Part shown: positions 50,171 through 63,069 of the stretch, one piece after another
How the letters are laid out: each line of letters starts with the position of its first letter
Numbering within the stretch: the first letter of the stretch is position 1
Assembly (NCBI RefSeq): GCF_031877795.1
Contig: NC_133971.1
Span: 9,401,973 to 9,465,972, forward strand
DNA length: 64,000 bases
Direction of reading: 5' to 3'
Source of the DNA: Strix aluco
Lineage: Eukaryota; Chordata; Aves; Strigiformes; Strigidae
Program-made: the position numbers and the translations under genes
Notes under the pieces: generated by a model
What the model was told of the DNA's origin: nothing
The model's database searches: none
What the model saw: the letters and a program-made list of their open reading frames with translations, nothing else

Positions 50171-50990
50171 TAAAAATCAACGCCCCTAAATAGACAGAAA
50201 AAAGAAAACAAGTTGGCCGAACCATTAAAATGCATAAACACTGCCAAAGGATGGTGAGTAACCCCGGCTGGACAATGTGTGGTAACTCCACAAATAATGA
50301 GGGAGTTAATGGAGAGAACCCGTAAGAGTACACATAAGCTGTAAAGGCATATGCTGTAGGAATCAATATGATTGCCAAAAGTGTTACACAACGATGTGAA
50401 ATTTGTATCAAAAATAATCCTAAAATGCAAAGGAGATCCCCTCCCAGAGAGGTGAAGAGATTTTATGCCTGGGGAATGCTGGCAAACTGATTTTTCCAAA
50501 ATACCTAATTGAAATGGATATACGTATTTGTTGGTAACTGTTGATGCTTTTTCAGGATGGCCTGAAGCTTTCTCATGTGGCAACAATAAAGCAAGAAATT
50601 CAACTGACGTTTAGGGTAACAGAAGGATTCTCTTCAGATTGTTGCAGAAATAGTTCAAGAAGTGTCAAGATTTTTACAGATTAGGGGGGATTTGCACACT
50701 CCATGCAGGCTGCAGTCTAGCGGAAAAGTGGAGAGGATGAATCAGACAACAAAGAGGCAGACTGGAAAATTGTGTCAGGGAACCCAGATGAAGTGGACAT
50801 AGGTTTTGCCTCTACCATTATTAAGAATTAGAATAACTCCTAGAGTTAGAGAAGGAGTTCTACCATTTGAAATTTTGTGTGGGAAACATTACACTGCAAA
50901 TTTAACAAGGAAGGAAACCCAAATGCATCTTAAATGTGATGAGATTTTGAGTGATTACCTCTTGTCTTTGGCAAGAGTTCTCACCTCTCT
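50171..50990 (+). pseudogene. Class I retrovirus integrase remnant, copy B
   Basis: Same pieces as copy A: CEICIKNN zinc-binding motif near 50395, QTDFSK near 50480, VTVDAFSG near 50540 and the C-terminal EGVLPFEILCGKHY (50806-50990). A 22-bp deletion near 50336 removes the part of the HHCC region that copy A keeps. Stops and frame changes are shared with copy A, so decay began before the duplication. Confidence 0.8.
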
Positions 50991-51154
50991 CCTGTGCGAG
51001 GAGGCACTACAGACATGGCCGTGGGGCTCCGGAGGCCCATGGCCGTGCCCCCCAGCAGGTGGGTGTCACCCAGAGTGGGGCAGGTGGGACAGGGAGAGGC
51101 ACCAGGAGAAGGGGGAGAAAGCAGCACCCAGAGATGGGGTCAGAGAAATAGCAA

Positions 51155-51160
51155 TTTATT
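51155..51160 (-). terminator. Poly(A) signal of TOPORS-like gene B
   Basis: AATAAA on the minus strand, about 35 bp past the stop codon, as in copy A. Confidence 0.75.
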
Positions 51161-51195
51161 GTCTTTTCCTTGAAAAAAGACATGCTGCAGCCCTG

Positions 51196-52260
51196 CTAGT
51201 GCTGCCGGTGGGGCGGCCTCTTGCAGGGCTGTGGAGAGTCCTGGGGGCCGGGGGCCCTCCTCTTCGGGGGACGCCGGGACCCCCCAGTTGAGCGGTCCCT
51301 GCCGTGGTTGGGGGAGGAGGGGCTGTGGCTGCAGCCCTGGGCAGAGAGATCTGCCACCGCCGCCTGCCCCAACTCCTCCTGGGGCTGCTCCTGCTGTGCC
51401 GGAACAGGAGCAGATGGAGGGTGGCTGGGACCCCCGTGGAGGGCAGCTTCCAAGGTGCTGGCTTCCTCCTCCCCTTCAGAGCTTTCAGGGATACTGGAGG
51501 AGTTTGGGCTGGAGTCAGGAGACACCTCCCGGGAGGTGGTGGGGCTGGGGCTGGATGCGGGGCTGTTGTGCTCCCTCCTGGCAGCGTAGGAGATCAGCAT
51601 CCTCCAGGCCTTATGGCTGCACTGGCGCACGATGACATCGATGAGGCCGTGCACCAGCAGTGCCGTGTGTTCCTGGAGGCTGTGCTGCAGCAGCTGGACA
51701 ATGGGCTCTTCATCCAGACCACAGATACACAGGGCGTGCAGGACCAGCTTTTCTGTTGTCACTGCCAGCCACCACTGTTCCTCATAGATTCTCTCCAGCT
51801 CCTGGCGCAGCCAGGGCAGTGCAGGGGAAAGAAGATGACGGTTTTCTTGGAAAAGCAATGCCCAGACCTCGGGCAGGAAGCCACCCACGGTAGCCCTCTC
51901 GTCTGTCCCCGCAGCCCCCTGCTCTTCCAGGAACGGCCTTCCCTGCGGAGAGGACGGAGGGGATGCCGCAGGGCGATGGGGGCTGCCGTTGGCCATATGG
52001 CCGGGAGCTCTGCCTGCCTGGCTGCTGGCCACTGATGGCTGTGCGGGGAGCGTGATGACCTGCTCTAGGTAGTCATCTCTTCCCCTCACAGAAAACCTGA
52101 CCTTCTCCATCAGGCCTCTGCAGAGTGGGCAGCTCGATGTCCTTTTTGCCCACCGCAGGACGCAGCCCAGGCAGAACTGGTGTTGGCATGGCTGCACAAA
52201 GGCGACGTCCTTCAGAGCATCCTGGCAGATGGGGCAGATCGACTCTCTCCCAGCGGCCAT
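51196..52260 (-). CDS. TOPORS-like RING-finger E3 ligase, copy B (354 aa)
   Basis: Closely similar to copy A from [12 protein letters not shown] to the C-terminal basic tail ([16 protein letters not shown]). The RING cysteines and His are all kept ([17 protein letters not shown]), as is the TOPORS-type helical region with [16 protein letters not shown]. It has one 50-residue repeat instead of three, which accounts for nearly all of the length difference. The upstream Met of copy A is ACG here, so translation must start at MAAGRES. The frame is open with no lesions. Because it duplicated together with its promoter, 5' UTR intron and poly(A) site, it could be independently expressed. Confidence 0.87.
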   Translation of the reverse strand: MAAGRESICPICQDALKDVAFVQPCQHQFCLGCVLRWAKRTSSCPLCRGLMEKVRFSVRGRDDYLEQVITLPAQPSVASSQAGRAPGHMANGSPHRPAASPPSSPQGRPFLEEQGAAGTDERATVGGFLPEVWALLFQENRHLLSPALPWLRQELERIYEEQWWLAVTTEKLVLHALCICGLDEEPIVQLLQHSLQEHTALLVHGLIDVIVRQCSHKAWRMLISYAARREHNSPASSPSPTTSREVSPDSSPNSSSIPESSEGEEEASTLEAALHGGPSHPPSAPVPAQQEQPQEELGQAAVADLSAQGCSHSPSSPNHGRDRSTGGSRRPPKRRAPGPQDSPQPCKRPPHRQH

Positions 52261-52269
52261 GTCCGTGCT

Positions 52270-52489
52270 CTGCGGCAGGTTTGGGGAGAGCCGAGGATGA
52301 GGAGCTGCTTCCCCTTGCTGGCGTCACACGCTGGCTGCAAAATGCAGAGAGGCCCCAGTCACTCGCTGTCCCAGGGAAGAGAGGGGAATGGAGGGGCAGA
52401 AGAAATGCCCAGGCCCCTCATGAAGGACACCCTCCAGCTTCCCGAGTCGCTTCGCCCACCCTGGGACGACGTTTCCCCACACAGCTCAC
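52270..52489 (-). other. 5' UTR intron of TOPORS-like gene B
   Basis: The donor is GAG-GTGAGC (exon ends at 52490) and the acceptor is TGCCGCAG, ahead of AGCACGGACATGG. It is 220 bp. The acceptor's pyrimidine tract is slightly poorer than in copy A. Confidence 0.6.
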
Positions 52490-52710
52490 CTCTGCTGCCA
52501 CAAGCACCTGGCAGTGCCCAGCTGCCTGACCCAGGCAGGGCTGGGGAAACTCAGGGGATGGCTCCGGGATGGGCACCGAGAGCTGCCGATGGCAGCCCCC
52601 GAAGCACCACCCAGCACCGGGAGCAGCCTCGCTCGACCCTCCAGACCTCGCAGGCACGCTCAGCAGGAGTCCAGGCACGAACCAGACTAGGCTGGGCTCT
52701 GCCGGCGCCC

Positions 52711-52785
52711 GAATATAAGCAGTGAGGGACGTGAGGTCACAGTCCATCGCTCGCTGACATCACAGCCCACTGCTTGGTGATGTCA
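52711..52785 (-). promoter_or_regulatory. TATA and CRE-like promoter of TOPORS-like gene B
   Basis: Same as copy A: TTATATTC (complement of 52711-52718) with CRE-like sites at 52755-52762 and 52778-52785. Confidence 0.5.
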
Positions 52786-52957
52786 CAATGGGACGTCTGC
52801 CCCCGCGTCACTCACGCCTCCACACACACCTCTGGGACTACTGCAACCCCACTTCCCACTCCCTCTTCTCACCAGTGTCTTCTGCTTGCCATCGGCATTT
52901 CATGCCAGTCACCAAGGCCTTGGCTGTGTCTTCTGTGCAGCCCCCTCAGATGCCCCT

Positions 52958-53316
52958 TGTTGAGGTCTGAAATCAGCCGGCAGCCGGACGCCATGTGGCC
53001 GGCGGTTCACCTCCCCGCTCCCCGGTGAAATAGGGGAGGGACAAAAAAAGGAGAATTCGTAGGTTGAATAAAAAGAACCAGTTTACTAAATATAACAAGA
53101 GAACCACAGTAGCAATAGTGAGTCCAAAAAGTAACGGGTAAAATGCAGCAGTGGCTTACCGAGCGCGGCAACAGCCCCCCACAGCAACAACACGGCCCGA
53201 CGGGAAAATGGCGCGAATCCGAGCGAGAGCCCACCCACACCTATTTCCGGGCATGACATCACATGGTATGAAATACTCCAATGAAAGTTAACTCCATCCT
53301 GGTCGAAACCAGGACA
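52958..53316 (-). mobile_element. ERVL 3' LTR, copy B
   Basis: 359 bp with TG...CA ends, co-linear with the LTR at 32980-33338. It keeps the polypurine tract on its internal side. Confidence 0.85.
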
Positions 53317-53932
53317 GTCTCCACCCCTTATTCCATACCATTGACATTATGCTCAGGTTTCCAAATACACCTTAGGGAATCACACCCCCCCTTTTTTCCC
53401 AGGTCTCACAGATATCATTCCCTCAGTCTATGGGCCATCCTTCCACAATGTCTGCTGAGTTCATAACTTTGGGTTCCATCTGTCATGACAGTCTATAAGG
53501 CTGGAGGGATGAGGCGGAGTTGGCTCAGTCAGTGGAGCAGGAGGCTTTGGATGTGGCACGGGAATGTTGCAAGGCACCAATTGCAATAACAGGGTTATTT
53601 GGCAGCCCGGTTCATTGGCTATTCTCACCTAAAATCAAATCTCCCTGAGGCACACATCGGACCTCTCTATCCCTCTGCATTACCCACCAAGTGCACCCAT
53701 GTCCTTGGGCAAAAGTAATCCCATGCATGGGTTTACCTTTACCCAATGCAGGAGTAACCCAGATGGCCTTCCCCAACATATTGCTAATGCGCACTATGGG
53801 GGCTTTATCCCCATCCACGGTATGTAGGAGATTTGATTGAGTTGGGCCAGCCTAGTTGGCAGATCCTCTGGTATTGACTAACCAGGTGACTTTTGCTAAA
53901 TGCACATCCCAGTGTTTGAAAGTTCCACCACC
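53317..53932 (-). mobile_element. ERVL pol 3' end, copy B
   Basis: About 600 bp of internal sequence up to the last part of integrase (frame 53818-53612 matches 33849-33643). It lacks a 10-bp segment present in copy A near 33490. It ends at the duplication breakpoint. Confidence 0.85.
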
Positions 53933-56900
53933 CATCCTTTCTGTGTTTGGTAACATGTATAGCACTAGGAGAAGATAATGGGCTTTTAAAATTCCACTTT
54001 ATTAGTTATACTTCTTTATGAAAAACCTGGGGGCATAATTCTGCTCTCGTCTGCTCTTTCTCCCTGCTTCTAACACTGTTTTCTGTTTGACTTATTTCTG
54101 TGGTAAGAGACGTCTAACACAACTCTAGATTCATTAGAGGCTTTTGTGTGGATTTACCTTCAGATGCCATCAAAGTGTGCCTCTTAATCATTATTCTTGA
54201 TGTGCAAACGTTTCATGCCTTTGCTTTCTGCCTAATTTGGCTCTTCACAGGAACAAGCCATACTAGTGGAGAAATCCACTAATGGAGTAATCCACCAGTA
54301 AGGGGAGCATCACCTATTGTCAATGATTATTTAAAACTACGTCTTAGCAATACTCATTATCGTTACTGAGTTATTTTCCTCAACCACTGAGTTAGTCTTT
54401 ATGCATTTACAACTGATGAGTGCTAATTCTGCTTGTCAGTAAGACCATAGACATGTTCCTTGAAGTGATTGAAATCTTCAAACTTCACCTGATTTCTCAT
54501 TGTTAAAACCAGATTAAACTTCCTTTTCTGAACAGTTCAGTGGAGGAGCTCTCTGCCAGGGTGAGATGAAACCAAGAGTTTAACACGGGCCCTAAATGAG
54601 ACAGATGCAAAGTCTTTTTCTCACATACCTCCCATCGATTTCCATGGTTGTCAAATCAAGTTACAGCAAAGCGAAGTTATGGTATATGCATACTGATCAT
54701 GTTCCTGATCTTGACTGAGTAGTGTTGGGAGACATGAGTGGCAGCAGTGACTCATCTCAGCTTAGGAAGGAAATACTCCGGCTACCTGACAGTAGCAGCT
54801 CTCAAAAGGTTTATTATTTGTACTAAAAAATCCATGTTACAAACCTCAGGGCAAGATCTTATGTAAGCATAAGGTGGTTTTATTTTGCAACGCTTCCAAG
54901 CAGATTGATTTGACCCACTCACATCTTCTCCCCCACCGACTGACAAGAACAGGGACAAGTGTACGTGGTCTGTTCAGCATCACTGGTGTGCAACACAGCA
55001 ATTTTAAGCAATTCAACTGCCTTGTTTATCCGTGGCTTGAGTTTCTTAGCATTACAGGCTTTGTTGGTGGGCTAGCGGGAAAAGGAGTGACACAGGGGGT
55101 ATGCTGTAGCCTTGTTGCCATCCTCCTGTTTTCAAGATGCAGAGTCCTCTGCTGGTAAGTCATCTGCGATGTGGTTTTACAAAAGTGCAGAAACTAATCT
55201 TTATAGGAACACCATGTTCCTGATTTTCACTGCTGTTAACTGTGTGTTTGGTTATCAATACAGGCCACTGAACAGGACTTCATCAACATTTTCATAGCTT
55301 GTATCATCGTGAGACACTGTCCAGATTGGAGTGCAGCGAACAAGTTGCGATCCAGCAGGATGCCATCCCTTCAACAGCCTGTACTGTTCAGGTATGTGTT
55401 TTGTAGCTGAATGCATTTGGTTGGTGTGCTCCCACAGGAAGGATGTCACAACCCCCTGGGAGCCATGTGTGACAGGGCATGGTTAGTGATCAGCTGTGTA
55501 TCTGAGAGGTCTCCACATGGTGGAGTGTTCATTTTGTTTTCTTTAAGTTGTATGAAGAAACAGCAGAATTTTCCACTGAGGACCCTATGTACTCATTATA
55601 TGACACTCTACATAACCTGGGCTGTAATATGTATGAAAAACTTCTTTTGTTGCATTTGTTTTGGCTTCTGAGTGTTTAGCAGTGACATATTGTTTATATT
55701 AGCAAACAACTTTATGCAAACTTGTTTCTGCTAAGGAAAAGAAAGAGATGAAGAAGAGGAAAATTCAGTCAGTTGAAACAGGATTAGATTGCAAGTGGAT
55801 GCTAATTTGCTCTTCTAATTAGTCATGAGCTGGTTCTGATTCAAAACCCATATAAGTGCATTAGTGCAGTCAGAGTGAATATTCTTTGGTTTGCTAGTTT
55901 ATGCTCATCACTGCAGGAGTGACACTGACGGTTTCGCTTCAAAGGTGGCTGACATTCAGTGAGCGACTTGTGTTCATGCTGACCTGGCTGCAAGGACTCC
56001 TGCCTCAACTTTTTCACAGAGGCTGCTGGAAATAACTCCATAGCAACTTTGGAAGTGATGGAGCAGGCTGCAGATTTCTGTAAAATAATAGAAAATCAAT
56101 TTTACAGATAGGGAGATTGAAGTAAGGGAAGTTGAAAAGACCTGCTCAGGTCAGAGAGGCAGTCAGCATTGGTCTGGGAACTTTCAGCCTCACATACACG
56201 GTAGTGCCTACAGGACAACATGCTCCAGACAGCAATGTGAGGCACAGGACAGTGAGGTTTGAGCCTCAGTTCCCCCTGCCCCAGGTAGAGGGATCTCACC
56301 TTTAGTTCTCCTCCCAGCCATCACTTAATTTTCTGGGAAGCACAGAATGAACTAGACTCTCACATTTCCTCTGTTGCAAAGACCCTCTGGTGACTCTCTG
56401 GCCTGTGCCTGCTAGCACAGTTTCTGATCACCCCTAGAATACAAGTGATACAAACAATTTGAGTTTGAGGTCTATGTCTTTTCCAGTTCTGTTGCTACCT
56501 ACAAAGAAATGTTTGAGGTGGTTTTCAAATTAATGAACCCTATGAAGCGTTCACTACTTGGATATACACAGACCAAACATCCATTTGTAACTCGATGTGT
56601 TTTCTCAAGGATACTTTGTAAAATTCTCTCTAGGTGTTTGTGCCTTCAGACTGTCCAACTCAGTGAGCTTTTTTGATGCTTTTTATGCAGTGGTAGCACA
56701 ATGAGGGATTTTTGTTTGATACCTTATTTCATTCAACTCAGTAAACATACTCCATTAAATGAAACCACATGGTAGATTCCGGAGCTGTCAGAAAAGACTA
56801 CAGACCTACTTTCACAACAGCAATTTCTCAGAATTCAGGAGAGAGAGAAATAATAACCATTAACAAGAAATAAAATACTACGCATATCTAAAAAGACATA

Positions 56901-57050
56901 AAAATATGCTCCCTTTAACTACTGGATATTTTTATATGCAACAGAAATACTGACTCTAGGCAGCAGTGTTGTGTGGCTTTGGAAAGATTCTACATGAGCA
57001 TCCTGACAGTCTACCTCAGGCCCTGTGCTGTCTCACAGTACTTACCTACC
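53933..57050. other. No recognised gene
   Basis: Mostly AT-rich DNA with short frames. None of them, including the 94-codon frame at 54874-55158, resembles a protein I know. Confidence 0.5.
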
Positions 57051-58375
57051 ACATCCCCTGATAAGGTGGTGAAACAACCAATTCTGGAAACCATTTCCAG
57101 GCCTGTGAAGGACAAGAAAACCATCAGGAGTATTCAGCATGGATTCACCAAGGAGAAGTCACGCTTAACCAACCCGCTAACCTTCTACAATGACATGGCT
57201 GGTTTGGTAGATGAGGGGAGAGGAGTGGATATTGTCTGTCCTGATGTCAGTAAAGCTTTCTACAGTGTCTCTCAAAACATCCTCAGAAACAAGCTGTTGA
57301 TGTATGGTCTGGATGAACAGATGGTGAGGAGGATTGAAAACTGGAAGGATGGCTGGGCTCAGAGGTGTGTGACCAGTCTAGCTGGAGGCCAGTAACTAGT
57401 GGTGTACCCCAGGGGTCAACACTGGGTCCGGTCCTGTTTAACATCTTCATTAATGATCTAGATGATGGGACAGAGTGCACCCTCAGCAAGCTTACAGATG
57501 ACACAAAACTGGTGTCTGGTACACCAGAAGGTTGTGCTGCCATCCAGAACGACATTGACAGGGTGGAGAAATGGGCCAACAAGAACCTCAAGCAGTTCGA
57601 TATGGAGAAGTGCAAAGTCTTGCACCTCAGGAGGAACAACCTCAGGCACCAAGACATGCTGGGGCAGTCTGGCTAGAAAAGACCTCTGCAGAGAAGGCTT
57701 TGGGGTTTTGATGAACACCAAGTTCAGCATGAGCCAGTAATACACCCTTGCCACAAAGAAGGCAAACAGTGTCCTGGGCTGCATTAGGAGGAGTGTGGCT
57801 GGCAGGTCAAGGGAAGTGATCCTTCCCCTCTGCTCAGCACTGGTGAGACCACACCTGGAATACTGTGTCCAGTGCTGGGCTCCTCCATCAAAGAGGGACG
57901 TGAACATACTGCAGAGAGTCCCAACAAAGGGCCACTGAGATGATTAAGGTACTGGAGCATCAATCTTGTGAGGAAAGGCTGAGAGAGTTGGGACTGTTCA
58001 GCTTGGAGAAGAGCAAACTCAGAGCAGGAAATGATGACTGTATGTAAACATCTGATGCGGGGGAGGGGTGTGTACAAAGAAGATGGAACCCAGCTCTTTT
58101 CAGTGGTGCCTAGTGACAGGACAAGAGGCAACAGGCATAAACTGAAACACAGGAGGTTCCCTCTGCACATGTGGAAGCACTTTTTCACTGTGAGGGGGAC
58201 CAAGCACTGGCACAGGTTGCCCAGAGAGCTGGTAGTCTCCATCCTTGAAGATACTCAAAAGCCATCAGGACATGGTCGTGGGCAGCCAGCTGTAGGTGTC
58301 CCTACTTGAGCAGGGGGATTGGACCAAATGACCTCCAGAGGTTCCTTCCAACAACAACCACTTGTGATTGTATCA
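57050..58375 (+). mobile_element. CR1 LINE, old, 5'-truncated
   Basis: Reverse-transcriptase segments are recognisable in two frames: IQHGFTKEKSRLTN and DVSKAFYSVS (57121-57395), then [20 protein letters not shown] and LTDDTKL (57390-57510). A frame change separates them, and the FADD box reads LTDD. Remaining ORF2 C-terminal similarity runs to LPRELVVS near 58240, and the 3' end near 58360 shows the CR1 GGTTCCTTCCAAC sequence. It is clearly more decayed than the copy at 24203-25760. Confidence 0.88.
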
Positions 58376-61270
58376 GGAGTCCAGATCCTATTACTGGTTT
58401 TGTAGCTGTTCTCCATAGTTAAGTGATTTCTGTGCCTCAGTAATGTGGAAATACTAGTATTTCCTTTGTCACCATCACAGCTGAAAAGTAATATGTATAT
58501 TACAGATAGTGTAAAAGACAGGAACTAACCTCCTAAGCCTAGATCCAGCAATTGACTTCAGCAAGTGCATAACCTGAAGTACTATAGCAGTCCAGAAAAA
58601 ATCATGAGAGTAGATAACATTCATCCTTCTTGAGTTGAGGAAGTATTTAAAAACTGCAACTGTGCAATAGTAAAGAAATCCCTTGCTCTAATTTTTATGA
58701 TGTATATTACAACTTTCTAACATACACACCTACTTTTCTGTCAACAAAATCATAAGGATTTCAGTCCACAAACTAGTAATCTCTACCAGGTTAGATCGGT
58801 GGTGCATCTGCCCTAGTACTCTGTTTCTGATGGTAGCAGAAGGGGAAGATATTTAGGCAGAGCATGTGACCCTGCCCAGTATCTGCAGTCCATTACCCTT
58901 TGATTCCCCAAGACCCGTAGCTGTTGAACTGGGACAGAAGAAATACATGCTTGCCAAGCCTTTCTGTATCTGTTTTTAGACCTGCTGCCTGTGAATTAGC
59001 CTAATCCCTTTTTGGATGAGCTGCTACTCCCTGCCTTCACAGGCTCCTGGGATAGCAGCTTCGAGAAGACTGACACCCCCTGTGCAAAACAGTATTTTAC
59101 CTTTATCTGTTTCAAATTGCTTTCTTCGTGTAGGACTCCCCATACTTCTCAGATTTCACTGAGAGGTGGAGTTTGGCATCTACCTGATCCACAGACCTTT
59201 CCCCCCGTTTTTCAGCAGGAGTACAAGAATCCCTGAATGTGGTATATTTTTTGATCTATTTTCTCTGCTCCATAGTTAAAATTAGTTGTACGTTTCTTAT
59301 TAGAGAACAGCCCATGTGAAAAAAACCCCTCTTGCATTTACATGCAAGTAATGCACCACTCCAGACCAAATCCTGTATGGCCTCTTCTCTTGGGGGCTTC
59401 AGGACTAATTGTCTTAGGCAGCCGTCATTTATTGCACCTACAGATGTTCTCTCTGCACTTCATTCTTCAGAAGTCATTGATCCAGTAGTAGATGGAGCTG
59501 AAGATGGACCAAAAGAACAAGCTCTGACCCTGGAGCCTCACATCTAGACATTGCACAATGCCTGCTGCCTTTGAGCCCAGCAGCAGGTTGTACTTTAATT
59601 TCACAAGCCCAGTTACCCAGCTCTAATAAGAGAACCTCCTGCCAGCACCAGCTGCTTCTTGCTGTCCCTTGCACTCTCTGCTGCCTCCAAGGTGCACTGT
59701 GGTCCCAGCTGGAGGATGGGTCTCACCTAGGAAACTCAGGCAGTCCGAGGAGGGCAAAGTCTGCAGAGGATCTTTGAGGCTGGATTTCCTTTTCTTCTTT
59801 ATGTGTGAAAAGTGCAGAAAAGTGTAGAAAAGTGCAAAGCAATCACGTCTCAACAGGAGTCTTACAGCTCAGCCACAGGGCAGGCAAAAGTTCGGGCAAT
59901 GGAGTTTGGAAACACCCAAGCCAAATTCAACATATACACCAGTCCTGAGGGTGTCCAAGTCTGGGTGTTTAATGTCTCCAAGTCTGGGTGTTTAATGTCT
60001 TTGCATCAACCTGCAGACAGGCTACATCATGCAAAAACTGTCCTTCAACTGTAAGATCTTTTTGGTGCATTCTGAGATCCAGGGCTTGTCTCAGCATTGC
60101 CCCTACTCTTGTGGAAGTTAGAGACAAGGAACAGCACCTGCTATAGAGCTTCCTTGGTTTCAGGCAAAACCAATTGTGAGGACAGCCCCGAAACACCTCT
60201 CAAAGCAAGCACAGAGGATCTAATCTGTGTGCAGAGCTGTGATGGGGCTGCACAGCACCAAACAGGTACCTGGGTGCACCTGGGGCTGTGATGGCTCTGA
60301 GTCTTTCAGAATTCCCTCGTTTCCCCTTTATCTTCTATCACTGACTTGTTTCAGATCTGCTGAGGGTTTTCCTTTTGTCTGCTACCTGGGGAACATTCAC
60401 TGAGACTTGACAGCTTTTATTTTATGGCAGGCCTTTCATTTGCTATTGAGTGCTGAAGGCACCCCCTGTGGTTGCTGGAGGATGTCCCCTGAGCTCTTCT
60501 GGAATACATGCTCATTTTGTGGTTGATGCATCTGCAGGAGTTGAGATTTAGTGATCCAGGTAGTCCATGTTTCTTTGTTGCCATGTTCCGAGGAGTTCAG
60601 TGACCGTGGATGGCTCTGTGTGCCATGACAAGTGTCCTTGAGGGACCAGGACCCGCAGAGGAGGAGGCACATCCAGATGGTCCAAGTGCCAGGCTAGCCC
60701 TGATCTCCTGGTGTTTTTGTTATAACTTCAGAACTACTTTTTGTCTAAGCTTACTGGGAATTTGGGCTATGTCAGTATGCGCCATAGGTATCACAAGGGT
60801 GGAGGGGTTTATCGTTATCATCATATGGCAAAAGCTCTTCTGGGCTTTCTCTATCTAAACATCCCGAGTCAGTGAGAGTGTCAAACGACAGTTTATATTC
60901 ACCAAGCACAGATCTCCTTACTACAGTTCAGTGTTTGGTTTGGCAGTAAATGGAAATCACAGGAAGAAATAAAGTTCCTGCAGTGATTTCAGGCTGCTGA
61001 AATTCTCAAATTACACGAGACATCTCAGCCTTCACATTTTTGAATACCTTCCACTGCAGAACCTGGGTCCTGTCGCCCATAGGCATTGGTTTTCTTTATG
61101 CATTTGTAAACAAGGTACGTTACCAATGCGTTTATTAGCACTCGCTGCTTTGAACCCGTCATCCTCACCTGTATGAAACATTGCCTGTATGACTTTCACA
61201 ACTTCAATATTTCTATTTAGTTTGTGAAATTAATTGGATTCTTTTATCACGCACTAGTGTCAGGATTTAT
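58376..61270. other. No recognised gene
   Basis: Short frames only. A frame ending DPVVDGAEDGPKEQ near 59500 has a protein-like composition but no similarity that I can place. Confidence 0.45.
59954..59999. repeat. Perfect 23-bp tandem duplication
   Basis: Two head-to-tail copies of a 23-bp unit starting TCCAAGTCTGGG and ending TTAATGTC. Confidence 0.9.
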
Positions 61271-61848
61271 AGCACCTCCTGTGACCAGCAGGTCAAGAGA
61301 GGTGATTCTCGCCCTCTGCTCTGCTCTCGTGAGACCCCACCTGCAGTGCTGCGTTCAGCTCTGGGGTACCAACATCAGAAGGACATGGACCTGCTTGAGT
61401 GGGTCCAGAGGAGGCCACGAAGGTGACCAGGGGGCTGGAGCACCTCCCGTGTGAGGACAGGCTGAGAGAGTTGGCGGTGTTCATCTGGAGAAGAGAAGGC
61501 TCCGGGGAGACCTTAGAGTGGCCTCCCAGGACTTAAAGGGGGCTACAGGAAAGATGGGGAGGGACTCTCTATCAGGGAGTGTAGGGATAGGACAAGGGGT
61601 AACAGTTTTAAACTGAAGATTTAGGTTAGATGCAGGGAAAAAGTTCTTCACTGTGAGGATGGTGAGACACTGGAACAGGTTTCCCAGAGAAGCTGTGGCT
61701 GCCCCCTCCCTGGCAGTGTTCAAGACAAGGTTGGACGGGGCTCTGAGCAACCCGGTCTGGTGGAAGGGGTCCTTGCCCATGGCAGAGGGTTGGAACTAGG
61801 CGATCTTTAAGGTCCCTTCCAACCCAAACCGTTCTATGATTCTATGAA
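61271..61848 (+). mobile_element. CR1 LINE 3' fragment
   Basis: It covers the end of ORF2 (LVRPHLQCCVQLWG near 61330) and the 3' UTR, and finishes with TTCTATGATTCTATGAA, the octamer tail of CR1. Several frame changes are present. Confidence 0.93.
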
Positions 61849-63069
61849 CGTTCAGTCCTACAGAGATGAGCAGAAGGTAGGCGGAAGTGTCTCTGTCTTG
61901 ACGTTCATGAAGTGTATTGATTTACACTTGCAGACATGTGCCATTCATCCTACATCTTTATCTCAGTAAATTCAATGTACTTCTTTCTTCACTCTCTTCT
62001 CCAAGCAAGTGCATCAGTAAAATCACTGCTTCCAGCCCAGTGTGCAGAAGCAATCCTATTTTATAGCAGTCCTGCATGTGCACAAGGTCATGAGAAAATG
62101 TTATGGAAGGGAAACAGATTTTCCAGGCCCAACCCTACAGAGTGCTGTGGACTTCCAGGACACCCAAAAGTGTTTTCCTCTTCCATTGACTGCAGTGGGT
62201 GTAGGACTTTTGGCAGCCTAGAGCCTCAACTTTCAAGGCTTTGGGTTTTACAGTATAACTAAGGGGAGCTTTCAGTTTTTGATTATTCTTATGTACGAGT
62301 ATGGTAATCTGTAAGAAGGTGTTTTCCAAAATGAAATTCTGGCAAGACAAAACTTCATTTCAATACCTTGATTCAGACATCTTGTCATGTGATCTGTTCC
62401 AGTGTAGTGTAAAGAACACTTTATAATGGAAACTGAATTACAATGTTTTGACTGGCATGCTTTTTCCAGTGCTTTTAAATGTCATGTTTGTATTTTGAAA
62501 TGCCATTCCAGGGTTGTATCTGTGGGATTAAAGGCCGGTTTGATGTGAGGCAGAGTATTTCACAGGTCCCAGCACCTCCTGGTTGTTACCATACTCTATT
62601 TTTCAGGTTTCCTTTCCATAACAGCCTACTGTTCTTCCAACCACCATCCACCCTTTGACAAATGGTCCTTCTAATTTCCCTTGGGGCAATTTTCATTGAA
62701 TTCCTCATTATGGGTGTGCCAGCATGCACTAGAGAGATGGTGTGAATTACAGCTGCTATTTGCAGATTGTGCTGTGGACCCGTGCTGGGGGGCAGCAGCC
62801 ACCAAAGGCCACCCACACCTCAGGAGAGGGAGTACCTCTTGCCCATGGGGACCAAGCTGGGCACTCTTCAAGCCTCCTAGTCCCAGCACACGGGCTCCTC
62901 TCCCCGCTCTTTCCTCTCTTTCTTTCTGCCTTCCTTCCCCCCTTCAGTCCTTCCCTCCTTCCCTTTCTTCCTCCCTCACTTTTCCTTCTTCTTTTCCCCC
63001 CCTCTTTCTGCCTCTGTTTCCCCCTTTTTTTTGTCCCTATTGAGGTACTTCTTGACACCCAGTGGTATT
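61849..63069. other. No recognised gene; includes a pyrimidine tract
   Basis: Only short frames. The right part is dominated by the CT-rich tract listed separately. Confidence 0.45.
62902..63031. repeat. Polypyrimidine (CCTT/TTTC) tract
   Basis: About 130 bp of nearly pure C and T on the plus strand with repeated CCTTCC units. It could form triplex DNA, and it explains the Lys/Arg/Gly-rich frame on the minus strand. Confidence 0.85.

Larger units (their letters stand above)
47361..50990 (+). mobile_element. Gamma-like (class I) provirus, internally deleted and 3'-truncated
   Basis: A possible tRNA primer-binding site (TGGCACCCCAGATGGGAC, 47361-47378) and a leader splice donor-like CAG-GTAAGC near 47500 precede gag, pol and integrase pieces in the expected order. 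The end of gag, protease and the first part of reverse transcriptase are missing between about 48500 and 48540. No env or 3' LTR follows: the element stops near 50990 at the 3' flank of TOPORS-like gene B. No clear 5' LTR was delimited. Many stops and frame changes make it inactive. Confidence 0.8.
50171..53932. repeat. Segmental duplication, copy B
   Basis: Counterpart of 29860-33963. On the left it continues smoothly into the provirus's RNase H, so copy B keeps the ancestral left flank, while copy A starts at a GT repeat. On the right it breaks off at AGTTCCACCACC into unrelated DNA, while copy A continues in ERVL pol and so keeps the ancestral right flank. Confidence 0.92.

Noticed and set aside
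59332-59547. Frame ending DPVVDGAEDGPKEQ as a coding exon
   Set aside because: No family match, no clear splice structure, and its start overlaps a motif repeated at 45660.
62756-63058. Lys/Arg/Gly-rich minus-strand frame
   Set aside because: It is a translation of the polypyrimidine tract.
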